Below are positions 1 through 6,537 of a stretch of DNA of 11,350 nt, piece after piece. This DNA comes from an uncultured Rhodanobacter sp. (GTDB taxonomy: Bacteria > Pseudomonadota > Gammaproteobacteria > Xanthomonadales > Rhodanobacteraceae): positions 1 through 11,350 of the forward strand of contig CAIKJM010000476.1 in NCBI GenBank assembly GCA_903827735.1, given 5' to 3'. The position numbers and the translations under genes are program-made. Each line of letters opens with the position of its first letter. Position 1 is the first letter of the stretch. Below the pieces are notes generated by a model. The model was not told where the DNA came from and made no database searches. It was given only the letters and a program-made list of their open reading frames with translations.

Positions 1-1
1 C

Positions 2-751
2 CGCAGCATCGCCGCGCGGGCAGGGCAGAACCTGAAGCCGTCGTCGATGGAGCTGGGCGGCAGCGATGCCTTCATCGTGTTGGAAGACGCCGATCTCGAG
101 CACACCATCCCGTGGGCGCTGTGGGGTCGCATGTACAACACCGGGCAGACCTGCTGTGCGGCCAAGCGCTTCATCGTCGTGGACAAGATCGCGGACAAGT
201 TCCTGGAGAAATTCTCCGCGGCGCTGTCCGGACTGAAGGCCGGCGATCCGCTGGACGAGAAGACCACGCTAGGCCCGCTGTCGACGGAGTCGGCGCTGGT
301 GCAGCTGCTCGCCCAGGTCGATAGCGCGGTGGCACACGGTGCGCGCGTGCTGATCGGCGGCAAGCGCGTCGATCGCCCCGGTTGTTTCATGCAGCCGACG
401 ATTCTGACCGACGTCACGCCAAAGAATCCTGCTTTCCGTGACGAATTTTTCGGACCGGTGGCGATGTTCTTTCGCGTCAAAGACGAGGACGAGGCGATCG
501 CGCTGGCCAACGATTCGGACTTCGGCCTCGGCGGCTCGGTCTTCACCAAGGATATCGAGCGCGGCCGCCGCGTTGCCAGCCGGGTCGACACGGGAATGAT
601 GTTCATCAACAACATCAGCTGGTCCGATGCCGAGCTGCCGTTCGGCGGCATCAAGGATTCCGGTTACGGGCGCGAGCTCGGCGACATGGGGATCCAGGAG
701 TTCGTCAACAAGAAGCTGGTGCGTTACGCCAAGGTCGAAGCACCGGTCTGA
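2..751 (+). CDS. Aldehyde dehydrogenase, succinate-semialdehyde dehydrogenase type (5' end cut off by window)
   Basis: This is the C-terminal 249 residues of an NAD(P)+-dependent aldehyde dehydrogenase, which oxidises an aldehyde to a carboxylic acid in the cytoplasm. The frame is open from base 2, so the gene begins upstream and the Met at base 47 is internal. Visible signatures are MELGG with the general-base Glu, NTGQTCCAAKR with the catalytic Cys as the first C of the pair (residue 51 of the fragment), the FFGPV loop, and the terminal ELPFGGIKDSGYGREL motif followed by QEFVNKKLV. From memory, the GQxCxAAKRF and GIQEFVNKKLVR wording is typical of the GabD/YneI (Sad) succinate-semialdehyde dehydrogenase group. 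The exact substrate cannot be fixed from this part, and other short-chain aldehydes are possible. A strong hairpin follows 14 bases after the stop, suggesting the transcript ends or is processed there. Confidence 0.93.
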   Translation, partial: RSIAARAGQNLKPSSMELGGSDAFIVLEDADLEHTIPWALWGRMYNTGQTCCAAKRFIVVDKIADKFLEKFSAALSGLKAGDPLDEKTTLGPLSTESALVQLLAQVDSAVAHGARVLIGGKRVDRPGCFMQPTILTDVTPKNPAFRDEFFGPVAMFFRVKDEDEAIALANDSDFGLGGSVFTKDIERGRRVASRVDTGMMFINNISWSDAELPFGGIKDSGYGRELGDMGIQEFVNKKLVRYAKVEAPV

Positions 752-765
752 TCGGTGCCTGCAGG

Positions 766-794
766 GCGGTGCGCTTCCACACGAAGTGCACCGC
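766..794 (+). terminator. Strong stem-loop after the aldehyde dehydrogenase gene, possible terminator
   Basis: GCGGTGCGCTTC (766-777) pairs with GAAGTGCACCGC (783-794) around the 5-base loop CACAC, giving 12 pairs with a single G-U wobble. GCA (761-763) can also pair with TGC (795-797) across a two-base bulge. It lies 14 bases past the aldehyde dehydrogenase stop. There is no T-run after it, so it is not a textbook intrinsic terminator. It could instead be an RNA-stabilising or processing hairpin. Confidence 0.5.
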
Positions 795-814
795 TGCTGG
801 CCAACGCGGATAGA

Positions 815-838
815 CGATACGACGTGGTCTTCGTATCG
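815..838 (+). promoter_or_regulatory. Perfect 8-bp inverted repeat upstream of the isomerase-like gene
   Basis: CGATACGA (815-822) and TCGTATCG (831-838) are exact reverse complements separated by 8 bases (CGTGGTCT). The right arm ends 27 bases before the ATG at 866, in the only gap between the aldehyde dehydrogenase and the next gene. A dimeric repressor or activator operator, or a hairpin in the 5' leader, would both fit. I see no clear -35/-10 pair with which to place a promoter. Confidence 0.4.
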
Positions 839-865
839 AAGTCATCTTCATCAAAGGCAGCGATC

Positions 866-1222
866 ATGAAGTTTCTCGTCGAAATGGATCACCCCAAAAC
901 GGGCCAGTGGTTGAACGATGCTGCGGCGCGTGCCTTTGTCGAAGAGGTGGTCTTTCCCACGCTAGACCGCGCAGAAACGCTGGTCAAACAGGGCTGCATT
1001 CTGGCCGGTGGTCCGGTGGCAGGCAGCATCGCGCTGCGCTTTATCGCCGAGGTCGAGTCCACCCAGCATCTGGATGAGCTGGTGTCGAGCATTCCGCTGT
1101 GGTCCGTGGCCTATACCCGCGTCACGGCACTGATCGAGTTCAGCGATCGTCGGCCGCACGTGCAGGCGCTGCTGCAGCGCAGAGTCATTCCGCTGGCCGA
1201 TGCGTCGCATCTGCCCACCTGA
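866..1222 (+). CDS. Muconolactone delta-isomerase-like small protein
   Basis: This is a 118-residue cytoplasmic protein that resembles the muconolactone-isomerase-like branch of the dimeric ferredoxin-like alpha-beta barrel fold. It shows MKFLVEMDHP as a first beta strand, a helical stretch rich in Ala and Glu (residues 17-42), a central GGPVAGSIALRFIAEVES strand pair (48-65), and the family-like HLDELVSSIPLWSVAYTRVTAL segment (68-89). The last segment recalls the 'ELHxLLSxLPLFPYMxIxVTPL' wording of muconolactone isomerase. No beta-ketoadipate pathway genes are nearby, so catalysis of that reaction is doubtful. The family also contains many uncharacterised stand-alone members. I chose ATG 866 because AAAGG (853-857) lies 8 bases upstream. 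A GTG 111 bases earlier in the same frame would place both stem-loops inside the coding region and is unlikely. The gene ends 67 bases before pntAA. Confidence 0.72.
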   Translation: MKFLVEMDHPKTGQWLNDAAARAFVEEVVFPTLDRAETLVKQGCILAGGPVAGSIALRFIAEVESTQHLDELVSSIPLWSVAYTRVTALIEFSDRRPHVQALLQRRVIPLADASHLPT

Positions 1223-1289
1223 ATTTTCCGACGCGGTCCGCTGCATGCGTCTGGCCGCTGGCAATCGTTCTTTTTTTCTGGAGCTTCCG

Positions 1290-2477
1290 ATGTACGTCAA
1301 TGTCGCCGTTCTCAAAGAAACACAGCCGCATGAGCGCCGCGTGGCATTGGTGCCGTCGGTGGTGCCCAAGCTGACCAAGCTCGGTGCCAAGCTGTATATG
1401 CAGTGCGGCGCGGGCAACGCCATCCAGCTGCCCGATGGCGCCTACAAGGACGTGGCCTTCGTCAAGGAGCGCCGCCGTCTGGTCAGCGACGCGGACGTCG
1501 TGCTGGCGGTGCAGCCGCCAGCGCTCGACGTGATCGATGCGATGAAGGAGGGCGCCATCCTGGTGTCCTTTATCTACGCCGAAAAGCAGCCGGCCCTGGT
1601 GCAGAAATTGCTGGATAAAAAAATCACCTGCTTCGCGATGGAGCGCGTGCCGCGCATTTCGCGCGCGCAGTCGATGGACGCACTGTCGAGCCAGTCGGCC
1701 CTGGCCGGCTACTACGCGGTGGAGCTCGGCGCCACGCATCTGATGCGCGTGCTGCCGAAGATCACCACGGCGGCCGGTGCCATCGGCCCGGCGAAAGTGC
1801 TGGTGATGGGCCTGGGCGTGGCCGGACTGGAAGCCATCGCCACCGCGCATCGGCTCGGCGCGGTGGTGGAAGGCTACGACGTGCGGCCGGAGACCCAGGG
1901 CCAGGCGCTGTCGCTGGGCGCGACCTTCGTCGATACCGGCATCGATGCGACCGGCCAGGGCGGCTATGCACGCGAGCTCACTGCGGAGGAAAAAGCCAAG
2001 GTGACCAAGGTGCTGACGGCGCATATCCAGCAGGCTGACTTGATCATTACCACGGCGGCCGTTCCCGGCAAAGCGTCACCCAAGCTGATCAGCAAGGCGC
2101 AGGTGGCCGGCATGAAGGCCGGTGCCGTGATCGTCGACCTGTCCGCCGAAGGCGGCGGCAACTGCGAAGACACCGTGCCCGGCGAAACCACCACGGTTGG
2201 CCTGGTCACCATCGTGGCTCCGCTCAACGTGCCCTCGCTGTTGGGCGAGGACGCCAGCGAGCTGTACGCCAAGAACCAGTACAACCTGCTGGCGCTGATG
2301 CTGAAGGACAACATCATCACCATCGACTGGACCGACGAGGTGATCGCCGGTACGGCGCTCACCCACGCCGGTGTTCTGAAAAAGGCGCCAGGCGCTCCCG
2401 TCGCCACTGCAGCGAGCGCGTCACCCCAAACGGCCGGTAAGCCGGCGGTCACACCACCCACCACCAAAGCAGCCTGA
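1290..2477 (+). CDS. pntAA: NAD(P) transhydrogenase subunit alpha part 1 (soluble NAD(H)-binding domain)
   Basis: This 395-residue protein is the cytoplasmic domain I of proton-translocating NAD(P) transhydrogenase, which binds NAD(H) and exchanges hydride with the NADP(H) domain of PntB. Its N-terminal segment, with ETQPHERRVALVPSVVPKL at residues 10-28, matches the alanine dehydrogenase/PntA N-terminal domain. RAQSMDALSSQ (125-135) is the conserved loop whose Arg and Gln and Asp contact the nicotinamide. GLGVAGL (174-180) and YDVRP (196-200) form the NAD-binding Rossmann fold. DLSAEGGGNCE (283-293) is also typical. The last ~30 residues are a Pro/Ala/Thr-rich tail expected to be flexible. 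The start at 1290 is preceded by TGGAG (1279-1283) with 6-base spacing, and upstream in-frame ATGs lack such a site. It is separate from the membrane part, so the enzyme has the three-gene organisation, and pntAB follows after 32 bases. Confidence 0.96.
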   Translation: MYVNVAVLKETQPHERRVALVPSVVPKLTKLGAKLYMQCGAGNAIQLPDGAYKDVAFVKERRRLVSDADVVLAVQPPALDVIDAMKEGAILVSFIYAEKQPALVQKLLDKKITCFAMERVPRISRAQSMDALSSQSALAGYYAVELGATHLMRVLPKITTAAGAIGPAKVLVMGLGVAGLEAIATAHRLGAVVEGYDVRPETQGQALSLGATFVDTGIDATGQGGYARELTAEEKAKVTKVLTAHIQQADLIITTAAVPGKASPKLISKAQVAGMKAGAVIVDLSAEGGGNCEDTVPGETTTVGLVTIVAPLNVPSLLGEDASELYAKNQYNLLALMLKDNIITIDWTDEVIAGTALTHAGVLKKAPGAPVATAASASPQTAGKPAVTPPTTKAA

Positions 2478-2509
2478 GCTACCGCTCGGGATCCTGCACG
2501 GGAATTGCC

Positions 2510-2863
2510 ATGACTATCGACGGCTTCGTCGCTCTGTACATCTTCATGCTCGCCGCGTTTGCCGGCTGGGTCATCATCGGTCGCGTCCCCGCGATCCTGC
2601 ACACGCCGCTGATGTCCGGCTCCAACTTCGTCCACGGCATCGTGGTGATCGGCGGTCTTTACGCGCTGCTCAACGCCAGCACCGGATTGGAACAGGGCAT
2701 CGGTTTTATCGCGGTGCTGCTCGGCGCCGGCAACGCGGCCGGTGGCTATGCGGTGACCGATCGCATGCTCGCGATGTTTCAGACCAGCGGCCATCAGCCG
2801 GTCCACGCCACTCACAAAGGCGGCGCTCACCGCCGCAAATCCACGTCGCCGAAGAAAGGCTGA
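2510..2863 (+). CDS. pntAB: NAD(P) transhydrogenase subunit alpha part 2 (membrane)
   Basis: This 117-residue membrane protein supplies the alpha-side helices of the transhydrogenase proton channel. Hydrophobic segments lie at about residues 6-24, 39-55 and 60-78, consistent with three membrane spans. The family signatures LHTPLMSGSNFVHGI (30-44) and GYAVTDRMLAMF (79-90) are clear. His42 lies in the second span and matches, from memory, the channel histidine described for the Thermus thermophilus alpha2 subunit; this matters because the PntB partner here lacks the E. coli-type histidine. After residue 90 comes a basic tail containing four His and several Lys/Arg residues, longer than in many homologues and probably cytoplasmic. 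A GGGA site (2500-2503) sits 6 bases before the ATG. Its TGA is 9 bases before the pntB start. Confidence 0.95.
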   Translation: MTIDGFVALYIFMLAAFAGWVIIGRVPAILHTPLMSGSNFVHGIVVIGGLYALLNASTGLEQGIGFIAVLLGAGNAAGGYAVTDRMLAMFQTSGHQPVHATHKGGAHRRKSTSPKKG

Positions 2864-2872
2864 GGAACGGAC

Positions 2873-4324
2873 ATGCTTACGATGCTTCCCCCACTGCTTA
2901 TCGATATCGTTGGTATCGTCGCCGCCTTTCTGCTGATGTTTGGACTGTGGCGCATGTCGTCGCCGGTCACCGCGCCAGCCGGCATCAAGGTCGCCGGTAT
3001 CGGCATGGTCGCCGCCGTGGCGGCCAGCTTTCTGTACGTGTTCAACATCAGTCCGGCAGCGCATCCGCATCTGCCGGTAAATCTGGCCCTGGCCGGTATT
3101 GCCCTGGCGGTTGGGGGCGGGCTGGCCTGGTGGGGTGGACGCAAGGTGGCGATGACCGCGATGCCGCAGATGGTTGCGCTCTACAACGGCATGGGCGGCG
3201 GCGCGGCCGGCGCGATTGCCGCGATGGAGCTGTTCGGCAACCATGCGCGCGGCGTCACCCAGCTGGGCGTGACGCTGCTCGGCGCGATCATCGGCGCGGT
3301 ATCGCTGTCCGGTTCGCTGATTGCCTGGGCCAAGCTGCAGGGCGTGCTGAACAAGCCGCTGCGCATCAAGGGTCAGCAGATCATCAATGCGGTGGTGATG
3401 CTCGCCACGCTGGCGGTCGGTTTCTACATCCTGTTTATCGTGCAGAGCGGCACCGTGCCGGTACTGTCGCTTCAGGCCTTGATCTGCCTGTTCTTCGGCT
3501 GCGCCATGCTCTTCGGCATCTTGATGACGCTGCCGATCGGCGGTGCCGATATGCCGGTGGTGATCTCGATCTACAACGCCTTCACCGGACTGGCCGTGGG
3601 CCTGGAAGGTTTCGTGCTGCAGACGCCGGCACTGATGATTGCCGGCATGCTGGTCGGCGCGGCGGGCATTCTTCTCACGCTGTTGATGGCCAAGGCGATG
3701 AACCGCTCGGTGAGCAACGTGCTGTTCACCAATTTCGGCGACGTGGTGAAGCAGAAGCAGGGCGCGATCAAGGGCAGCCTGAAGCCCACGGCGGCGGGCG
3801 ATGCGGGCATTGCGATGCGCTATGCCGGCAGCGTGATCATCGTGCCGGGTTATGGCCTGGCCGCCGCGCAGGGCCAGCAGAAGCTGTACGAGTTCGTGAA
3901 GCTGTTGATTGCCGCCGGTGTGAAAGTGCGCTTCGCGGTGCATCCGGTCGCCGGCCGCATGCCGGGGCAGATGGACGTGTTGCTGGCCGAAGCCGGTGTG
4001 CCGTACGACCTGATCTTCCAGCTTGAAGACATCAACGACGACTTTGCGGCGACCGACATCGTGCTGGTCATCGGTGCCAACGACGTGGTGAATCCCTCCG
4101 CGCGCAGCGACAAAAGCTCACCGATCTTCGGCATGCCGATTCTCAATGCGGACAAGGCCAAGCAGGTGTACGTGGTCAAGCGCGGCGAGGGCAAAGGCTA
4201 CGCCGGCATCGTCAATCCCCTGTTCTATGCCGACAACTGCAACATGGTCTATGGCGACGCACAGGCGGTGATGGTCGAGATGATCGAAGCCGTTCGCGGC
4301 CTCGGTCTTTCTGCCGCCGCCTGA
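2873..4324 (+). CDS. pntB: NAD(P) transhydrogenase subunit beta
   Basis: This 483-residue protein has an N-terminal membrane domain of about eight or nine hydrophobic segments (residues 5-270) and a C-terminal NADP(H)-binding domain III. It completes the enzyme that uses the proton gradient to drive NADH + NADP+ to NAD+ + NADPH. Domain III motifs are GYGLAAAQGQ (326-335, NADP pyrophosphate loop), HPVAGRMPGQMDVLLAEA (357-374), GANDVVNP (401-408), KRGEGKGYAG (436-445) and the final MVYGDA (458-463). In the membrane domain GGADMPVVISIYNAFTG (223-239) is conserved. MPQMVALYNGMGGG (97-110) carries Asn105 where E. coli PntB has its proton-channel His91 (numbering from memory). AGGA (2863-2866) lies 6 bases before the ATG. 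Met4 is an alternative start that would remove only three residues. Confidence 0.96.
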   Translation: MLTMLPPLLIDIVGIVAAFLLMFGLWRMSSPVTAPAGIKVAGIGMVAAVAASFLYVFNISPAAHPHLPVNLALAGIALAVGGGLAWWGGRKVAMTAMPQMVALYNGMGGGAAGAIAAMELFGNHARGVTQLGVTLLGAIIGAVSLSGSLIAWAKLQGVLNKPLRIKGQQIINAVVMLATLAVGFYILFIVQSGTVPVLSLQALICLFFGCAMLFGILMTLPIGGADMPVVISIYNAFTGLAVGLEGFVLQTPALMIAGMLVGAAGILLTLLMAKAMNRSVSNVLFTNFGDVVKQKQGAIKGSLKPTAAGDAGIAMRYAGSVIIVPGYGLAAAQGQQKLYEFVKLLIAAGVKVRFAVHPVAGRMPGQMDVLLAEAGVPYDLIFQLEDINDDFAATDIVLVIGANDVVNPSARSDKSSPIFGMPILNADKAKQVYVVKRGEGKGYAGIVNPLFYADNCNMVYGDAQAVMVEMIEAVRGLGLSAAA

Positions 4325-4356
4325 CTCTCAGTTTTACGAAGTTCTTTGGATTCATC

Positions 4357-5058
4357 ATGAAAACCTGCATTAACAAAAAGAAAAGTGCGATGACTTTGGG
4401 CGTCTTGTTCGCCCTGGCCAGTGCGGTCGTTGCGCATGCCGATGACGCCACATCACCGCAGTACTCGTTCGCGCTGACGCCCTCCAGCGACTATATTTTT
4501 CGCGGCGTGAGCCAGACCGAAAACGATCCGGTGCTGTTCGCATGGAGCCGGGTTTCCTACGACGCGTTCTACGCCACGCTGGGCGCGGAAAACGTCGACT
4601 TCAACAACAGCACCGACGCCGAGTACGACGTGTCGGTGGGCTGGAGCAAGCTGCTTGCCGGTTACACCGTCGACCTGGGCGTGATCCGCTACGGCTACAT
4701 CAAAGCGCCATCGCGTATCGATACGGTCGAGCTGCGCGCCATCGTGTCGCATCCGCTGGGGCCGATGACGCTGGGTGGCGCGGTGTATCACACGTCCAAC
4801 TATTTCGGCAGCAACGACAGCGCCACGTATGGCGAAGTGAACCTCGCTTTTCCGATCGCCAAGGCGCTGTCCGGCAGCGTGGCGCTGGGACGCCAGACGG
4901 TCAGCGGCGGCAACGACTATTCCACCTGGAATGCCGGCGCCAGCTATGCCTTCAACAAGCATTGTTCGCTCGACCTGCGCTACTACGACACGCAGGGTCA
5001 TACGCCAAGCAATCTGGCGGGTAACCACATCGTGGCGTCCGTTCGGCTCTCGATGTAG
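4357..5058 (+). CDS. TorF-family putative outer-membrane porin
   Basis: This 233-residue exported protein belongs, by its pattern, to the TorF/Gcw_chp family of predicted beta-barrel outer-membrane proteins. The N-terminus has a charged region (KTCINKKKS), a hydrophobic core (residues 12-25) and a likely signal peptidase I site after AHA, residue 28. The mature start contains the family-like SFALTPSSDYIFRGVSQTENDP. The remainder alternates short aromatic strands with polar turns (for example YDAFYATLGAENVDF, YDVSVGWSKLLAGYTVDLG and STWNAGASYAFNKHCSLDLRYYD), as expected for a barrel. It ends in VASVRLSM and lacks the usual terminal Phe. The substrate is unknown; the family is annotated as porin-like mainly by structure prediction. 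It starts 32 bases after pntB, with GGA (4348-4350) as a weak ribosome site, so it may be co-transcribed with the transhydrogenase. Confidence 0.85.
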   Translation: MKTCINKKKSAMTLGVLFALASAVVAHADDATSPQYSFALTPSSDYIFRGVSQTENDPVLFAWSRVSYDAFYATLGAENVDFNNSTDAEYDVSVGWSKLLAGYTVDLGVIRYGYIKAPSRIDTVELRAIVSHPLGPMTLGGAVYHTSNYFGSNDSATYGEVNLAFPIAKALSGSVALGRQTVSGGNDYSTWNAGASYAFNKHCSLDLRYYDTQGHTPSNLAGNHIVASVRLSM

Positions 5059-5071
5059 CTCATCCACTCGA

Positions 5072-5100
5072 CGCATGGCCGTCCATGACGCCGCCATGCG
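5072..5100 (+). other. Stem-loop downstream of the porin gene
   Basis: CGCATGGC (5072-5079) is the exact reverse complement of GCCATGCG (5093-5100), with a 13-base loop. It lies 13 bases after the porin stop, in the 126-base gap before the alcohol dehydrogenase. The bases after it are not T-rich, so termination is possible but unproven. The rest of the gap shows no recognisable regulatory site apart from the AGGA ribosome site at 5174-5177. Confidence 0.3.
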
Positions 5101-5184
5101 CGGGTCCGATTTGATCTTTCGCCATCGGCCAAACGCTTCACGGCGCAGCCGCACTTCGTCCACCTCTCTTTTCAGGACATCCCC

Positions 5185-6219
5185 ATGACCCGTCAAATGC
5201 ACGCCGCCGTCGTTGAAGCCTTCGGCAAACCGCTGGTACTGCGCGAGTGGGACATTCCCACGCCCGGCCCCGGCCAGATCCTGGTCAAGACCGAAGCCTG
5301 CGGCGTCTGTCACACCGACCTGCACGCGGCGCGCGGCGACTGGCCGCTGAAGCCGAATCTGCCTTTTATCCCGGGTCATGAGGGCATCGGTATCGTGGTC
5401 GCGCTGGGCGCCGGCGTCACCAGCGTCGTGGAAGGCGAACGGGTGGGCGTGCCATGGCTGTACTCGGCCTGCGGCCACTGCGAGTACTGCCTCACCGCGT
5501 GGGAAACTGTCTGTGCCAAGGCCGAGTTCGGCGGCTATACCAAGAACGGCGGCTTTGCCGAATACATTCTGGCCGATCCCGACTATGTCGCCCATGTGCC
5601 GCACGATCTGGCCGCTAAAGAAGCCGCGCCGATCATCTGTGCGGGCATCACCACGTACAAGGGCATCAAGGTCGCCGACGTGCGGCCGGGTCAGTGGATC
5701 GCCATCTCCGGCATCGGCGGGCTCGGCCATCTAGCCGTCCAATACGCCAAGGCGATGGGGCTGAAGGTTGTCGGTGTCGATATCGATGACGGCAAGCTGG
5801 CGCACGCGACACGGCTCGGGGCCGATGCGGTGGTCAACGCGAAAAACGGTGATCCGATCGAAGCGGTGCGTGCCGCCACCGACGGCGGTGCACACGGCGT
5901 GCTGATTACCGCACCGTCGCTGGGCGCGTTCAGGCAGGGCGTCGGCATGACGCGCAAGCACGGCACCTGCGTGCTGGTCGGTCTGCCGCCGGGTGAATTT
6001 CCGGTGCCCCTGTTCGACGTGGTGGCCAACTGCATCACCGTGCGCGGCTCGTTCGTCGGCAATCGCGCCGACATGGCCGAATGCCTGGCTTTTGCGGCGC
6101 AGGGCAAGGTGAAGGCGGATATCGAGCTGCAGCCGCTGTCGGCCATTAACGACATTTTCGAACGCCTGCAGAAGGGCGACGTGCCCTCGCGCGTGGTGCT
6201 GGATTTTGGCGCAGCTTGA
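5185..6219 (+). CDS. adhP: Zinc-dependent alcohol dehydrogenase (AdhP-like)
   Basis: This 344-residue cytoplasmic enzyme is a medium-chain dehydrogenase that interconverts primary alcohols and aldehydes with NAD(H). Catalytic zinc ligands are visible as Cys39 (CGVCHTD), His65 with Glu66 (PGHEGIG) and Cys152 (ICAGITTYKG). The structural zinc site is Cys96, Cys99, Cys102 and Cys110 in the CGHCEYC lobe. The Rossmann motif GIGGLGHLAVQ (176-186) is followed by Asp199 at the end of the second strand, which favours NAD over NADP. Length and motif order match bacterial AdhP/AdhA ethanol dehydrogenases. AGGA (5174-5177) with 7-base spacing supports the ATG at 5185. It lies between the porin and the coupled run beginning at 6280. 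In this neighbourhood it could handle ethanol or acetaldehyde linked to acetate metabolism, but that pairing is inference. Confidence 0.94.
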   Translation: MTRQMHAAVVEAFGKPLVLREWDIPTPGPGQILVKTEACGVCHTDLHAARGDWPLKPNLPFIPGHEGIGIVVALGAGVTSVVEGERVGVPWLYSACGHCEYCLTAWETVCAKAEFGGYTKNGGFAEYILADPDYVAHVPHDLAAKEAAPIICAGITTYKGIKVADVRPGQWIAISGIGGLGHLAVQYAKAMGLKVVGVDIDDGKLAHATRLGADAVVNAKNGDPIEAVRAATDGGAHGVLITAPSLGAFRQGVGMTRKHGTCVLVGLPPGEFPVPLFDVVANCITVRGSFVGNRADMAECLAFAAQGKVKADIELQPLSAINDIFERLQKGDVPSRVVLDFGAA

Positions 6220-6226
6220 TAGCTGC
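6211..6226 (+). other. Hairpin spanning the alcohol dehydrogenase stop codon
   Basis: GCAGCT (6211-6216) and AGCTGC (6221-6226) are perfect reverse complements around the four-base loop TGAT, which contains the TGA stop codon (6217-6219). A TTTT run occurs further on at 6240-6243, too distant for a normal intrinsic terminator. It may protect the 3' end of the message or slow read-through into the next genes, or it may be chance. Confidence 0.3.
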
Positions 6227-6279
6227 CACGCCAGCATCGTTTTGCCATCGTCACTTTCGACACGCTACGGAGCATGGAC

Positions 6280-6537
6280 ATGCACAGCATGGACAACTAT
6301 GAAATCAGCTTCGGCACCGTGCCGACGAAAGGCTTCGATGGCGAAAAGGTGTTCCTGTCCAGCTACACCATCACCGGCCCGCACAAGGAATGGGTCGAGT
6401 CGGTGCAGGGCAGCGTCGAACACGAGATGCAGAGCGACGCGCTCGACGAGGCCCAGATCATGGGCGAGCGGCGGCTGGCCAGCCTCGAAACGTTCGGGGT
6501 GCATCGCACCTATCACCACTCATGGAATAACTCATGA
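6280..6537 (+). CDS. Small conserved-looking protein of unknown function
   Basis: I do not recognise this 85-residue protein. It is mixed polar with no signal peptide or membrane span. The first half looks strand-rich (NYEISFGTVPTKGF, EKVFLSSYTITG) and the second half is an acidic helix-like stretch (residues 36-68, SVEHEMQSDALDEAQIMGERR). There are no Cys residues, and His is frequent near the end. Three in-frame ATGs lie close together at 6274, 6280 and 6289. GGAG (6269-6272) is 7 bases from 6280 but only 1 base from 6274, so I place the start at 6280. Its stop overlaps the next ATG as ATGA (6534-6537), which implies translational coupling and a shared role with the HicA/baeRF-like protein. 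The good ribosome site and the tight packing argue that it is a real gene. Confidence 0.7.
   Translation: MHSMDNYEISFGTVPTKGFDGEKVFLSSYTITGPHKEWVESVQGSVEHEMQSDALDEAQIMGERRLASLETFGVHRTYHHSWNNS

Noticed and set aside
1233..1277. A possible terminator before pntAA (GCGGTC 1233-1238 with GGCCGC 1253-1258, then seven T at 1271-1277)
   Set aside because: The stem is short with a G-U pair and a 14-base loop, and the T-run starts 12 bases after it, so it does not make a convincing intrinsic terminator.
1964..3943. A 659-codon open frame on the - strand opposite pntAA/pntAB/pntB
   Set aside because: Its translation is His/Arg/Gln-rich with no domain pattern, and it spans three well-supported + strand genes. 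It is a typical antisense shadow in GC-rich coding DNA.
2947..4026. A 359-codon + strand frame inside pntB
   Set aside because: It is an out-of-frame reading of pntB with Arg/Gly-rich low-complexity translation.
5101..5184. A possible FNR/ANR site (TTGAT at about 5110) upstream of the alcohol dehydrogenase
   Set aside because: The second half-site ATCAA at four-base spacing is missing. I found no proper TTGAT-N4-ATCAA in the gaps.
4453..5730. A 425-codon open frame on the - strand opposite the porin and alcohol dehydrogenase
   Set aside because: It covers two clear + strand genes, has no recognisable motif, and its composition matches the other antisense shadows.
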